Shown here piece by piece: positions 49,310 through 59,192 of a stretch of DNA of 64,000 nucleotides. The position numbers and the translations under genes are program-made. Each line of letters begins with the position of its first letter. Position 1 is the first letter of the stretch. The DNA comes from Geopseudomonas sagittaria (lineage in GTDB: Bacteria; Pseudomonadota; Gammaproteobacteria; Pseudomonadales; Pseudomonadaceae), in contig NZ_FOXM01000009.1 of the NCBI RefSeq assembly GCF_900115715.1, forward strand, positions 62,001 to 126,000. The letters are read 5' to 3'. The notes beneath the pieces were generated by a model. It searched no databases. It was given only the letters and a program-made list of their open reading frames with translations, and was not told where the DNA came from.

Positions 49310-51511
49310 TTAGAACGAATAGTTGGCCGAGAGGATCGCCGCACGGGCGTCGCCGTACTCGATCGCCGAGGAGCGCGCGTCGGTGCCCGGGTTCTGGCGC
49401 ACCCGCTCCACGTAGTCCTCGTCGAACAGGTTGTTGACGTTCAGCTGCAGGTCGAGGTTCTTGCTGACTTGGTAGCCGACCATGGCGTTGTGCAGCCAGT
49501 AGGCGTCCAGCTTGGCGCTGTCGGTGGCGGTCACGTTGCGCTCGCTGACGTAGCGGGCGCCGTAGCCCAGGGTCCAGCCGGCCGGCAGCTCGTAGGTGGT
49601 CCACAGGTTGAACGAGCGCGGCGGGGTGTTGCCCAGTGCCTGGCCTTCGCGGCTCGGGTCGTTGACCGACTTGAGGGTCTCGCTGTCGAGGAAGGTGTAG
49701 TTGGCGTAGACGTTCCACTGCTCGCTGACCTTGCCGGTCACGCCCAGCTCGACGCCCTGCACCCGCTGTTCGCCGGCCAGCACGAAGGAGCCGTCGGCCA
49801 GCTCTTCGCGGGCATCGGTCTTCTCGACGCGGAACAGCGCGCCATCCAGCTGCAGGCGGCCACCCAGCAGTTCCCACTTGGTACCCAGTTCCCAGGTCTC
49901 GTTCTTCTCCGGCGACAGGTCGGCGGTAGCGGCGCTCACCCCGGCGCCGCTGGTGGCGAGGAACTCGGCCGAGGGGTTGAACGAGGTGCCGTAGGCGACG
50001 TAGATGCGCCCATTGTCGGCCGGCTTGAACACCAGGCCGGCACGCCCGCTGAGCTTCTCGTCGCTGGTTTCCAGATCGGTGACGGTGCCGGCCGGCAGCG
50101 CGGTGTTACGGTATTCGCCGTCGAGCCAGTCGTAACGCAGGCCGAGGCTCAGGTCCCAGCGAGGATCGAGGGCGATGGTGTCGAAGACGTAGAGCGCCTT
50201 GCTGTCCAGCACGGTCGAGGTGTCGGCGCTGCGGGTCTTGTTCACCGGACCGCTCCAGTAGCCCGGCGGGTTGGCCAGGGCGTAGCCGTCGGCCGGATAG
50301 AGTGCGCTGGCCAGGCCATGGTTGTAGGTGATGCGCTCGTAGTCCTCGCGGGAGATCTCCGCGCCGGTGACCAGGGTGTGGCCCAGACCGAGGGTGTCGA
50401 AGTAGGCGCTCAGGTTGGTCTGGTTGATCCACATGTCGGTGGTCACATCACGGCCGTAGGCCTGCGGACCGGCCGGCTTGTAGCGCCCGGCGCTGACGCC
50501 GGTGGTGTTGACGTGGGAAGCCGAGACCACCGCATCACGGTCGATGCGGCTGTAGCGGGTCAGGTTCTGCAGGCTGAGGCTGTCGTTGAACTCGTGCTCC
50601 AGCTTGACGGTGAAGGCGTCGCTCTCCACCTCGTCCTTGTCGAGGTTTTTCCAGCCGAAGTAGGCCTCGCGGTCGACCCCAGCGAGCTTCTTGCCGTCGC
50701 GGGCCGGCACGCCGTAGTCGGGCAGGTTGTCGTCGGTCTGGTGGAAGTAGCTGAGGGTCAGGCGGGTGGCGTCGCTCAGGCCCAGGGCCAGGGACGGCGC
50801 GATGCCCCAACGCTCGCGGTCGATCTCGTCGCGGCCCGGCACGTCGTTTTCGTGGGCCATCAGGTTGAGACGGAAGGCGCTGTCGGTACCCACACCCTCC
50901 AGGGTCTGGTTGGTGTCCAGGGTCATGCGCTTGTAGTTGTCGGTGCCGAGGCTGGCGCCGATCTGGGTGAAGTCGCGCTGGCGCGGTTCCTTGCTGACCT
51001 GGTTGATGCTGCCGCCAGTGGTGCCGCTGCCGCCGAACACCGAGTTGGGGCCCTTGATCACCTCCACCGCCTCGATGTTGAAGGTGTCGGTGCGGTTGGT
51101 CTGGCTGCTGTCGCGCAGGCCGTCGATCTGCATGTTGGCGTTGGCGCTGAAGCCGCGGATGTTGATGCTGTCGCCCGAGCCGCCGCCGCCCTCGCCGGCG
51201 TTGAAGGTGATGCCGGAGACGTTGGACAGCACCTGGCGCAGGCTCAGCGCCTGCTGCTCCTGGATCACCTGCTGGGGCACCACGCTGATGGTCTGCGGGG
51301 TATCCAGCAGCGGCGCGGTGTATTTCGGCGAGGAAACCGACTCGGTCTTGTAGCCGCTGTCCTGCTCACCCTGCACGCTGACGTTGTCGAGCTGCAGAGC
51401 GCCCTGCTCCTCCGCCAGAGCTGGAACGGCCAGGGAAGCCACGGCCAGGCCGACGGCGGTAGCCAGCAGGCGCTGGGGTTGACGGGTAGAGGCTTTGATG
51501 AACGCACGCAT
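49310..51511 (-). CDS. piuA: TonB-dependent catecholate siderophore receptor PiuA
   Basis: The 733-residue product is a Fiu/PiuA-type outer membrane receptor. A signal peptide covers about residues 1-33. The TonB-box region (ALQLDNVSVQGE) precedes the plug, with NIRGFSANANMQIDGLRD and GSGTTGGSINQVSKEP. The beta-barrel runs from about residue 190 to the final ANYSF, whose terminal Phe is standard. Catecholate iron complexes are the probable substrate. I start at 51509-51511, preceding MRAFIKAS. A Fur-like box lies 30 bases upstream. Confidence 0.95.
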   Translation of the reverse strand: MRAFIKASTRQPQRLLATAVGLAVASLAVPALAEEQGALQLDNVSVQGEQDSGYKTESVSSPKYTAPLLDTPQTISVVPQQVIQEQQALSLRQVLSNVSGITFNAGEGGGGSGDSINIRGFSANANMQIDGLRDSSQTNRTDTFNIEAVEVIKGPNSVFGGSGTTGGSINQVSKEPRQRDFTQIGASLGTDNYKRMTLDTNQTLEGVGTDSAFRLNLMAHENDVPGRDEIDRERWGIAPSLALGLSDATRLTLSYFHQTDDNLPDYGVPARDGKKLAGVDREAYFGWKNLDKDEVESDAFTVKLEHEFNDSLSLQNLTRYSRIDRDAVVSASHVNTTGVSAGRYKPAGPQAYGRDVTTDMWINQTNLSAYFDTLGLGHTLVTGAEISREDYERITYNHGLASALYPADGYALANPPGYWSGPVNKTRSADTSTVLDSKALYVFDTIALDPRWDLSLGLRYDWLDGEYRNTALPAGTVTDLETSDEKLSGRAGLVFKPADNGRIYVAYGTSFNPSAEFLATSGAGVSAATADLSPEKNETWELGTKWELLGGRLQLDGALFRVEKTDAREELADGSFVLAGEQRVQGVELGVTGKVSEQWNVYANYTFLDSETLKSVNDPSREGQALGNTPPRSFNLWTTYELPAGWTLGYGARYVSERNVTATDSAKLDAYWLHNAMVGYQVSKNLDLQLNVNNLFDEDYVERVRQNPGTDARSSAIEYGDARAAILSANYSF

Positions 51512-51540
51512 GAGAATCACTCCCTTGTCTTAATGGGATG

Positions 51541-51561
51541 CGATTCTATTTGAGAAATATT
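51541..51561 (-). promoter_or_regulatory. Fur-like box upstream of piuA
   Basis: On the plus strand it begins cgattctatttgagaaatat, and on the minus strand GATAATATTTCTCAAAT follows the Fur consensus loosely. It lies 30 bases upstream of the ATG. It matches the piuB box at 48487 in 15 of the first 16 bases. Confidence 0.65.
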
Positions 51562-51650
51562 ATCAGTAAAGAAAAGAGCCTCGTCTTTACATTTTCTTTA
51601 CATTCATCAGGGAACTCCCCTCGCGCACCTCGCGACCCACCCCTACAAAC

Positions 51651-51679
51651 GACAAAACCCCGCCGCAGCGGGGTTTGTC
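51651..51679 (-). terminator. Intrinsic terminator of speC
   Basis: Arms gacaaaccccgc and gcggggttttgtc (minus strand) form a strong stem just downstream of speC, followed by gtttg. It separates speC from piuA. The rest of the 220-base spacer has no gene. Confidence 0.8.
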
Positions 51680-51733
51680 GATCTCACCAGGACCGCGTCC
51701 TCCCCCGGTGCGGGAGAGGACAGCGGCGGCCCG

Positions 51734-52897
51734 TTACAGGTAGTAGGCCTTCAGCGGCGGGAAGCCGTTGAATTCCACCGCGCTGTAGCTGGTGGTGTAG
51801 GCACCGGTGGACAGCCAGTACAGGCGGTCGCCGATGGCCAGGTTCAGCGGCAGGCCGTACTTGTAGTTCTCGTACATGATGTCGGCGCTGTCGCAGGTCG
51901 GACCGGCGATCACCACCTCTTCCAGCTCGCCCTTCTTCTCGGTCCAGATGGGGAACTTGATGGCTTCGTCCATGGTTTCGATCAGGCCGGAGAACTTGCC
52001 CACGTCGGTGTACACCCAGCGCTCGACGGCGGTACGCGACTTGCGCGCGACCAGCACCACTTCGCTGACCAGGATGCCGGCGTTGGCGATCAGCGAGCGG
52101 CCCGGCTCAAGGATGATTTCCGGCAGGTCGTCGCCGAAGTCTTCCTTGAGGAAGCGGATGATCTCTTCGGCGTAGGTTTCCAGGCTGTTGGTGCGGGTGA
52201 TGTAGTTGGCCGGGAAGCCGCCACCCATGTTGATCATCTTCAGCTCGATGCCGTCTTCTTCCTTGAGGCGCTCGAAGATCACCTTGACCTTGGCGATGGC
52301 GGCGTCCCACACGGAGATGTCGCGCTGCTGCGAGCCGACGTGGAAGGACACGCCGTAGGGCACCAGGCCCAGATCGCGGGCGAGGATCAGCAGGTCCATG
52401 GCCATGTCGGTCTGGCAGCCGAACTTGCGCGACAGCGGCCAGTCGGCCGTGGTCGAGCCTTCGGTGAGGATGCGCACGTAGACCTTGGAGCCCGGCGCGG
52501 CCTTGGCGATGTTGCGCAGGTCGGCTTCCGAGTCGGTGGCGTACATGCGCACGCCCTTGTCGTAGAAGTAGCGGATGTCCTTGGACTTCTTGATGGTGTT
52601 GCCGTAGCTGATGCGCTCCGGACCGACGCCGCGGGACATCACCTTGTCCAGCTCGTAGATCGAGGCGATGTCGAAGTTGGAGCCCTTTTCCTTGAGCAGG
52701 TCGATGATCTCGACCGCCGGGTTGGCCTTGACCGCGTAGTAGACCTTGGCGAACTCGAAGCCGGCACGCAGGTCGTCGTAGGCCTTGTCGATGATCGCGG
52801 TGTCGATCAGGACGAAGGGGGTTTCCTTCTGGTCGGCAAACGCCTTCATCTTCTTGAAGGTGTCGCGGTCGTAATAGTCTTCAACCTTGATGGTCAT
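51734..52897 (-). CDS. speC: Ornithine decarboxylase (fold III, PLP-dependent)
   Basis: The 387-residue product is a eukaryotic-type ornithine decarboxylase that makes putrescine. The PLP lysine is in VYYAVKANPAVEII. Other landmarks are GVSFHVGSQQRD (His stacking on PLP), GGGFP, EPGRSLIANAG and GPTCDSADIMYENYKYGLPL with the Cys of the partner subunit. I start at 52895-52897. An upstream ORF and hairpin lie in its leader, which suggests regulation by polyamines or ornithine. Confidence 0.93.
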   Translation of the reverse strand: MTIKVEDYYDRDTFKKMKAFADQKETPFVLIDTAIIDKAYDDLRAGFEFAKVYYAVKANPAVEIIDLLKEKGSNFDIASIYELDKVMSRGVGPERISYGNTIKKSKDIRYFYDKGVRMYATDSEADLRNIAKAAPGSKVYVRILTEGSTTADWPLSRKFGCQTDMAMDLLILARDLGLVPYGVSFHVGSQQRDISVWDAAIAKVKVIFERLKEEDGIELKMINMGGGFPANYITRTNSLETYAEEIIRFLKEDFGDDLPEIILEPGRSLIANAGILVSEVVLVARKSRTAVERWVYTDVGKFSGLIETMDEAIKFPIWTEKKGELEEVVIAGPTCDSADIMYENYKYGLPLNLAIGDRLYWLSTGAYTTSYSAVEFNGFPPLKAYYL

Positions 52898-52984
52898 GCT
52901 CGGCTGGGCTCCAAAATGGGAAAAACACAAAAGTTTCAAGGGGCTGTCACTGAACGCCTAATCCGTATCCCCACTTTGGTTCGC

Positions 52985-53101
52985 CTACTTCCCAAGGCAT
53001 GTCGCCGAAAGCAAAAAGGTCAACCGCGCGTCGTGCTCGATGGCGGGTTGACCTTGCTGTCTCGTCGTCAGTACTTGAGCCGGATGGATCGTTTCCAGCA
53101 T
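52985..53101 (-). other. Possible 38-codon leader ORF upstream of speC
   Basis: An ATG at 53099-53101 opens a frame of 38 codons ending in TAG at 52985. It begins MLETIHPAQVLTTRQQG and ends DARLTFLLSATCLGK. Its middle is the terminator-like hairpin at 53013-53055. No good ribosome binding site precedes the ATG, so translation is uncertain. It lies in the speC leader on the speC strand. Confidence 0.4.
53013..53055 (-). terminator. Intrinsic-terminator-like hairpin in speC leader
   Basis: On the minus strand AAGGTCAACC pairs with GGTTGACCTT, then TTT follows directly. The loop also has CCGC/GCGG pairing. It lies 120 bases upstream of the speC ATG. It is a complete terminator ahead of a gene in the same direction, so either it attenuates speC or it ends a separate short RNA. 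Confidence 0.75.
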
Positions 53102-53208
53102 GGACGTTCGGGCGCGAACTTTAGGACCAAGGGGGGTCAAGATCAACCAGAAATTTCCCCAATTTGCCCCCGCTCATCACCAGCGGGTCAGCAGGGGGGC
53201 GCATCCGC

Positions 53209-53214
53209 TATAAT
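53209..53214 (+). promoter_or_regulatory. -10 element of prfC
   Basis: A perfect TATAAT lies 48 bases upstream of the prfC ATG. No clear TTGACA is present at the right spacing. The 364-base spacer between speC and prfC also holds the speC leader. Confidence 0.6.
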
Positions 53215-53262
53215 CGCCGCCTTTTTTGACAGACATTCATTACGCCGAGGCGTTCCACGCTT

Positions 53263-54846
<1,584 letters not shown>

Positions 54847-54910
54847 CAACCTGCGGTTCCAGCGGGGCGCTGCGGCGCCCCGCTACACTTTCGGCATGAG
54901 CGGAGGCGCC

Positions 54911-55690
54911 ATGCAGCTGATCGACACCCACACCCACCTCGACTTCCCCGACTTCGACGCCGACCGCGCTGCCGTGCTGGCGCGCTGCCGGGCATCGGGC
55001 GTGGAGAAGCTGGTGGTGCTCGGCGTCTACCAGGCCAACTGGCAGCGCCTGTGGGATCTGGTCGAGAGCGAGGACGGCCTGTACGCCGCCTTCGGCCTGC
55101 ACCCGGTCTATCTCGAGCAGCATCGCCCCGAGCATCTGCTCGAGCTGCGTGGCTGGCTGGAGCGTCTGGCCGGCAACCGCAAGCTGTGCGCCCTCGGCGA
55201 ATTCGGTCTCGACTGGTATGTGCCCGAGCTGGACCACGCGCGCCAGCAGGCGCTGTTCGAGGCGCAGCTGCAGCTGGCGGTAGAGTTCGAGCTGCCGGCG
55301 CTGCTGCACGTGCGCCGCGCCCACGCCCAGACCATCGCCACCCTCAAGCGCTACCGGCTCAAGCGGGCCGGCATCGTCCACGCGTTTTCCGGCAGCCTTG
55401 AAGAAGCCAAGGAATACCTGAAACTCGGCTTCAAGCTGGGCCTCGGCGGCGCCGCCACCTGGCCGCAGGCCCGACGCCTGCGCAAGCTGATCGCGCAGCT
55501 GCCGCTGGAAGCCATGGTGCTGGAAACCGACGCCCCGGACATGGCGCCGGCCATGCACGCCCAGCAGCGCAACAGCCCCGAGTACCTGGCGGAGATCTGC
55601 CAGGTACTGGCCGAGCTGCGCGGGGTGACTGCCGAGGAGCTGGCCAGCGCCAGCAGCCACAACGCCAGCGCACTGTTCGGCTGGCGCTGA
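54911..55690 (+). CDS. TatD-family metal-dependent hydrolase
   Basis: The 259-residue product is a TatD-type DNase/hydrolase with a TIM-barrel fold. Metal ligands are in DTHTHLDFP near the start, GEFGLDW, and LHVRRAH with IVHAFSG. The Asp near ETDAPDM completes the site. I chose the ATG at 54911 because GGAGG lies 5 bases upstream. The TatD role in cells is not settled (3'-5' exonuclease activity in relatives). TACACT upstream may be its -10. Confidence 0.92.
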   Translation: MQLIDTHTHLDFPDFDADRAAVLARCRASGVEKLVVLGVYQANWQRLWDLVESEDGLYAAFGLHPVYLEQHRPEHLLELRGWLERLAGNRKLCALGEFGLDWYVPELDHARQQALFEAQLQLAVEFELPALLHVRRAHAQTIATLKRYRLKRAGIVHAFSGSLEEAKEYLKLGFKLGLGGAATWPQARRLRKLIAQLPLEAMVLETDAPDMAPAMHAQQRNSPEYLAEICQVLAELRGVTAEELASASSHNASALFGWR

Positions 55691-55715
55691 CCCTCACCCA
55701 ACCCGAGACCATTCC

Positions 55716-56603
55716 ATGACCCTGCGCTTCGGCATCGACCTCGGCGGCACCAAGATCGAAATCATCGGCCTCGACGGCGAGCGCGAATGCCTGCGCCGGC
55801 GGGTGCCTACCCCCCAGGGCGACTACCCCGCCACCCTCGCCGCCATCGCCGGCCTGGTGCAGGGCGCCGAGCGCGAGCTGGGCCGCCGCGGCAGCGTCGG
55901 CGTCGGCATCCCCGGCACGCGCTCGCCGGACCACGGACGGATCAAGAACTCCAACTCGGTGTGCCTGATCGGCGAGGACCTGCAGGGCGATCTGCAGCGC
56001 CTGCTCGAGCGCCCGGTGCGCCTGGCCAACGACGCCGACTGCTTCGCCCTGTCGGAAGCCAGCGACGGCGCCGCAGCCGGCGCGCGCAGCGTGTTCGGAG
56101 CAATTCTCGGCACCGGGACCGGCGGCGGCATCGTCATCAACGGCCAGCTGCTCGGCGGACCGAATGCCATCGCCGGCGAGTGGGGCCACAACGCCCTGCC
56201 CTGGCGCAGCGCGGCGGATGGCGAGCCACGGCGCTGCTACTGCGGTCTCGACGATTGCATCGAGACCTTCCTCAGCGGTCCCGGCTGGGCGGCGCGCAGC
56301 CAGCTCGGCCTGGATGCCGGCCAGCTGTACCGCGCGGCCGCCGCCGGCAAGCCGGCGGCTCAGGCCGCCCTCGCCCGTTACTGCGACCAGCTGGCGCGGG
56401 CATTGGCCTCGGTGATCAACCTCCTCGACCCGGAAGTCATCGTCCTCGGTGGCGGCCTGTCGAACATGTCGGTGCTGTATCGCGACGTGCCGCCGCTGCT
56501 GGTGCGCCACGTGTTCTCCGACCAGGTCAACACCCGCCTGCTGCCAGCCCGCCACGGCGACTCCAGTGGCGTGCGCGGCGCTGCCTGGCTGTGGCCGGCC
56601 TGA
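55716..56603 (+). CDS. ROK-family sugar kinase
   Basis: The 295-residue product is a ROK kinase. The phosphate-binding motif is GIDLGGTKIEIIGL at residues 5-18. ADVGIPGT-like VGVGIPGTRSPDHG follows, then LANDADCFALSEA and GTGTGGGIVING. The ROK zinc site is EWGHNALPW...CYCGLDDCIETFLSGPG. N-acetylglucosamine or fructose is a likely substrate, but it cannot be fixed. It is 25 bases after tatD and convergent with ampE (4 bases apart). Confidence 0.9.
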   Translation: MTLRFGIDLGGTKIEIIGLDGERECLRRRVPTPQGDYPATLAAIAGLVQGAERELGRRGSVGVGIPGTRSPDHGRIKNSNSVCLIGEDLQGDLQRLLERPVRLANDADCFALSEASDGAAAGARSVFGAILGTGTGGGIVINGQLLGGPNAIAGEWGHNALPWRSAADGEPRRCYCGLDDCIETFLSGPGWAARSQLGLDAGQLYRAAAAGKPAAQAALARYCDQLARALASVINLLDPEVIVLGGGLSNMSVLYRDVPPLLVRHVFSDQVNTRLLPARHGDSSGVRGAAWLWPA

Positions 56604-56607
56604 CCCG

Positions 56608-57432
56608 CTACAGCAGCAGGATCCACAGCGCCAGGGCGCTGTACCAGATCAGCCCGGCGCGCAGCAGCAGGCTCCACAGCTCGTCCAGCGTCTCCACTCC
56701 GCCCGTGCCCGCGGCGCTGTCCGCCGCCGCGCGGCCGGCATCGACCACCAGCTGCGCGGCACTCGCCTGCAGATCGAACAGGCGCGCCCAGAGCACTCGG
56801 TTGGCGGTGACGAAGTTGCCGGCCAGCGCCAGGCTCAGCGCCAACAGGCGCGCCGGCAGCCAGTCGAGCGCCTGGCGCAGGCCTACCGCGTGCCGGCGCA
56901 GCGCCTCGTCGCCGGCATGCTCTGCCAGCAGCGCCAGCAGGCGATAGGCCAGCGCCGCCAGCGGACCGAGCAGCGCGTACCAGAAGACCACCGCAAAGAA
57001 GCCTTGGTAGACCTGCCAGAGCAGGAAACCCTGCACCTGCGCCAGCAATGCCGGGGCATCCGCGGCCTGCACACCGAGATCGCGCCGGGCGTCGAGATAC
57101 GCCGCCTCGGCATCGCCGCGCTGCCAGCTGGCGCGGAACGGCGCGAGGCTAGACTGCGGATCGCCGCGACCGAGGCTCCACAGCAACACCGCGACATGCA
57201 GCGGCAGCAGCAGCCAGCCGTAGGCCAGCGGCGCCAGCGCCCACAGCAGCAGCGCGACCAGCAGCAATGGCACGCCCAGCACCAGCAGCTGGCGCAGCGG
57301 CCGCCCGACCAGACGCGGCTCGCTCTCCACCCGGCCCAGGGCGCGCAGGAACAGATCGTCGCGCTGCAGGCGCGCGCGCCAGCCGCTGGTCTTTTCCAGC
57401 AGCAGGATCAACAGCAACACCAGAAAGCTCAT
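56608..57432 (-). CDS. ampE: Regulatory signalling modulator AmpE
   Basis: The 274-residue product is an inner-membrane protein of the AmpE/CobD-like family. It has four or more hydrophobic segments, the first at residues 1-12 ([13 protein letters not shown]). FAVVFWYALLGPLAALAYRLL is a family landmark. Its start overlaps the ampD stop (ATGA), as in other ampDE operons. AmpE has been linked to beta-lactamase induction, though its function is unclear. Confidence 0.9.
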   Translation of the reverse strand: MSFLVLLLILLLEKTSGWRARLQRDDLFLRALGRVESEPRLVGRPLRQLLVLGVPLLLVALLLWALAPLAYGWLLLPLHVAVLLWSLGRGDPQSSLAPFRASWQRGDAEAAYLDARRDLGVQAADAPALLAQVQGFLLWQVYQGFFAVVFWYALLGPLAALAYRLLALLAEHAGDEALRRHAVGLRQALDWLPARLLALSLALAGNFVTANRVLWARLFDLQASAAQLVVDAGRAAADSAAGTGGVETLDELWSLLLRAGLIWYSALALWILLL

Positions 57433-57989
57433 GCCTGCACCTCGGCGCCCAGCGAGCCCAGGTAGCGCGCCCAGTCGAACGCCGGGCCTGGATCGGTCTT
57501 GCGCCCCGGAGCGATGTCGCTGTGTCCGCAGATACGCGCGGGGGTGATCTGCGGGTAGACCCGCAGCAGCTCACGGGTCAGCGCCAGCAGGCTCGCGTAC
57601 TGCGCGTCGCTGTAGGGCAGCTCGTCGGTGCCCTCTAGCTCGATGCCCAGGGAGAAGTCGTTGCACTGCTCACGCCCGGCAAAGCACGACACCCCGGCAT
57701 GCCAGGCGCGCTGGTTGCAGGACACGAACTGGATCAGCGTGCCGTCACGCTCGATCAGAAAGTGCGCCGACACCTGCAGGTGGGCGATGCCGGCGAAATA
57801 CGGATGGGCCTGCGGGTCCAGCTGGTTGCGAAACAGCGCCTGCACCTGGCCGGTAGCGAACTGCCCCGGCGGCAGACTGATGTTGTGGATGACCAGCAGC
57901 GACACCTCGCCGGCCGGCCGTGCGTTGAAGTTCGGCGAGGGACAGTGCTGCGCACCAACGCACCAGCCGCTCTGCGGATCGATCTGCAT
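57429..57989 (-). CDS. ampD: 1,6-anhydro-N-acetylmuramyl-L-alanine amidase AmpD
   Basis: The 186-residue product is the cytoplasmic zinc amidase of muropeptide recycling. It limits the signal that induces chromosomal ampC beta-lactamase. Zinc ligands are His in [10 protein letters not shown], His in AWHAGVSCF (catalytic region) and the [14 protein letters not shown] motif with His and Asp. The start follows AAAGGAG. ampE follows with a 4-base overlap. Confidence 0.96.
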   Translation of the reverse strand: MQIDPQSGWCVGAQHCPSPNFNARPAGEVSLLVIHNISLPPGQFATGQVQALFRNQLDPQAHPYFAGIAHLQVSAHFLIERDGTLIQFVSCNQRAWHAGVSCFAGREQCNDFSLGIELEGTDELPYSDAQYASLLALTRELLRVYPQITPARICGHSDIAPGRKTDPGPAFDWARYLGSLGAEVQA

Positions 57990-58137
57990 CTCGACTCCTT
58001 TCCTGGACTGCCACAGCGCGACAGCCCTCGTTCATTCAGCTCACTCTAGAGCAGCGCCGCGCCCAGACCAAGCACGCCGCCAGTACTTGTTGCATCCCCT
58101 GCGCGACAGGCACACGCCCGGCACCGGCAAACCGGCC

Positions 58138-58143
58138 TATAAT
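58138..58143 (+). promoter_or_regulatory. -10 element of nadC
   Basis: TATAAT lies 27 bases upstream of the nadC ATG. No clear -35 is seen. It falls in the divergent spacer with ampD. Confidence 0.5.
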
Positions 58144-58170
58144 CCGCCGAAAACGCACAGGGAGCCCGTC

Positions 58171-59019
58171 ATGCCCAACCTTCGCCTTGCCGATCTCGGC
58201 GCCGAAATCACCGCCAACGTGCGCGCCGCGCTTGCCGAAGACATTGGCAGTGGCGACATCACCGCCCAGCTGATCCCTGCCGAGCGCCTGGCGCGGGCGA
58301 AGATCATCACCCGCGAGGCCGCCACCATCTGCGGCACCGCCTGGGTCGACGAGGTGTTCCGCCAGCTCGACCCGCGCGTGCAGGTGACCTGGAACGTCGC
58401 CGACGGCGAGCGCGCCATGCAGGACCAGACCCTGTTCAGCCTCGAAGGCCCGGCGCGCGCCCTGCTCAGCGGCGAACGCAGCGCGCTGAACTTCCTGCAG
58501 CTGCTCTCCGGCGTCGCCACCCGCTGCCGCGAATACGCCGACCTGGTCGAAGGCACCGCCGTACAGTTGCTCGACACCCGCAAGACCCTGCCCGGCCTGC
58601 GCCTGGCGCAGAAGTACGCGGTCACCTGCGGCGGCTGCCACAACCACCGCATCGGCCTGTACGACGCCTTCCTGATCAAGGAAAACCACATCGCCGCCTG
58701 CGGCGGCATCGCCCAGGCCGTCGCCAGCGCCCGGCAGATCGCCCCCGGCCGCCCGGTGGAAGTGGAAGTGGAGAACCTCGAGGAACTGCAGCAGGCGCTG
58801 GACGCCGGCGCCGACATCATCATGCTCGACGAGCTCGACCACGACGACATGCGCACCGCCGTCACCCTCAACGCCGGCCGCGCCAAGCTGGAAGCCTCCG
58901 GCGGAGTGAACCAGACCACCCTGCGCGCCATCGCCGAAACCGGCGTCGACTACATCTCCATCGGCACCCTGACCAAGGACGTCAAGGCCGTCGACCTGTC
59001 GATGCGCCTGAGCCTGTAA
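58171..59019 (+). CDS. nadC: Nicotinate-nucleotide pyrophosphorylase (carboxylating)
   Basis: The 282-residue product makes nicotinate mononucleotide from quinolinate and PRPP in NAD synthesis. Motifs are [33 protein letters not shown] with the catalytic Lys, [21 protein letters not shown], and [25 protein letters not shown]. The start is ATG 58171, preceded by GGGAG. It is divergent from ampD and is followed by a terminator and tRNA-Thr on the opposite strand. Confidence 0.96.
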   Translation: MPNLRLADLGAEITANVRAALAEDIGSGDITAQLIPAERLARAKIITREAATICGTAWVDEVFRQLDPRVQVTWNVADGERAMQDQTLFSLEGPARALLSGERSALNFLQLLSGVATRCREYADLVEGTAVQLLDTRKTLPGLRLAQKYAVTCGGCHNHRIGLYDAFLIKENHIAACGGIAQAVASARQIAPGRPVEVEVENLEELQQALDAGADIIMLDELDHDDMRTAVTLNAGRAKLEASGGVNQTTLRAIAETGVDYISIGTLTKDVKAVDLSMRLSL

Positions 59020-59042
59020 ACGTCTTTTATTGCCGTGCAAAG

Positions 59043-59083
59043 AAAAACAGCCCGTTGCGCAGTGATGTGCAACGGGCTGTTTT
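59043..59083. terminator. Bidirectional terminator between nadC and tRNA-Thr
   Basis: Arms aaaaacagcccgttgc and gcaacgggctgtttt form a long stem with A and T tracts. It can stop nadC on the plus strand and the tRNA on the minus strand. Confidence 0.93.
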
Positions 59084-59094
59084 GTCTGAAGCGA

Positions 59095-59170
59095 TGGTGC
59101 CGGTGAGAGGAATCGAACCCCCGACCTTCGCGTTACGAGTGCGCTGCTCTACCGACTGAGCTACACCGGC
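59095..59170 (-). tRNA. tRNA-Thr (anticodon CGT)
   Basis: The minus strand folds into a full cloverleaf of 76 bases including an encoded CCA. The acceptor is GCCGGTG/CACCGGC, the D arm is GCTC-AGTCGGTA-GAGC and the T arm has GGTTCGATTCC. The anticodon loop CTCGTAA gives CGT, read as ACG codons for threonine. The anticodon stem has an A-C mismatch at 31-39 and a G-A at 27-43. The E. coli thrW product also has the second. Confidence 0.95.
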
Positions 59171-59192
59171 TGGAAACGTGGCGCGAAGGCTA

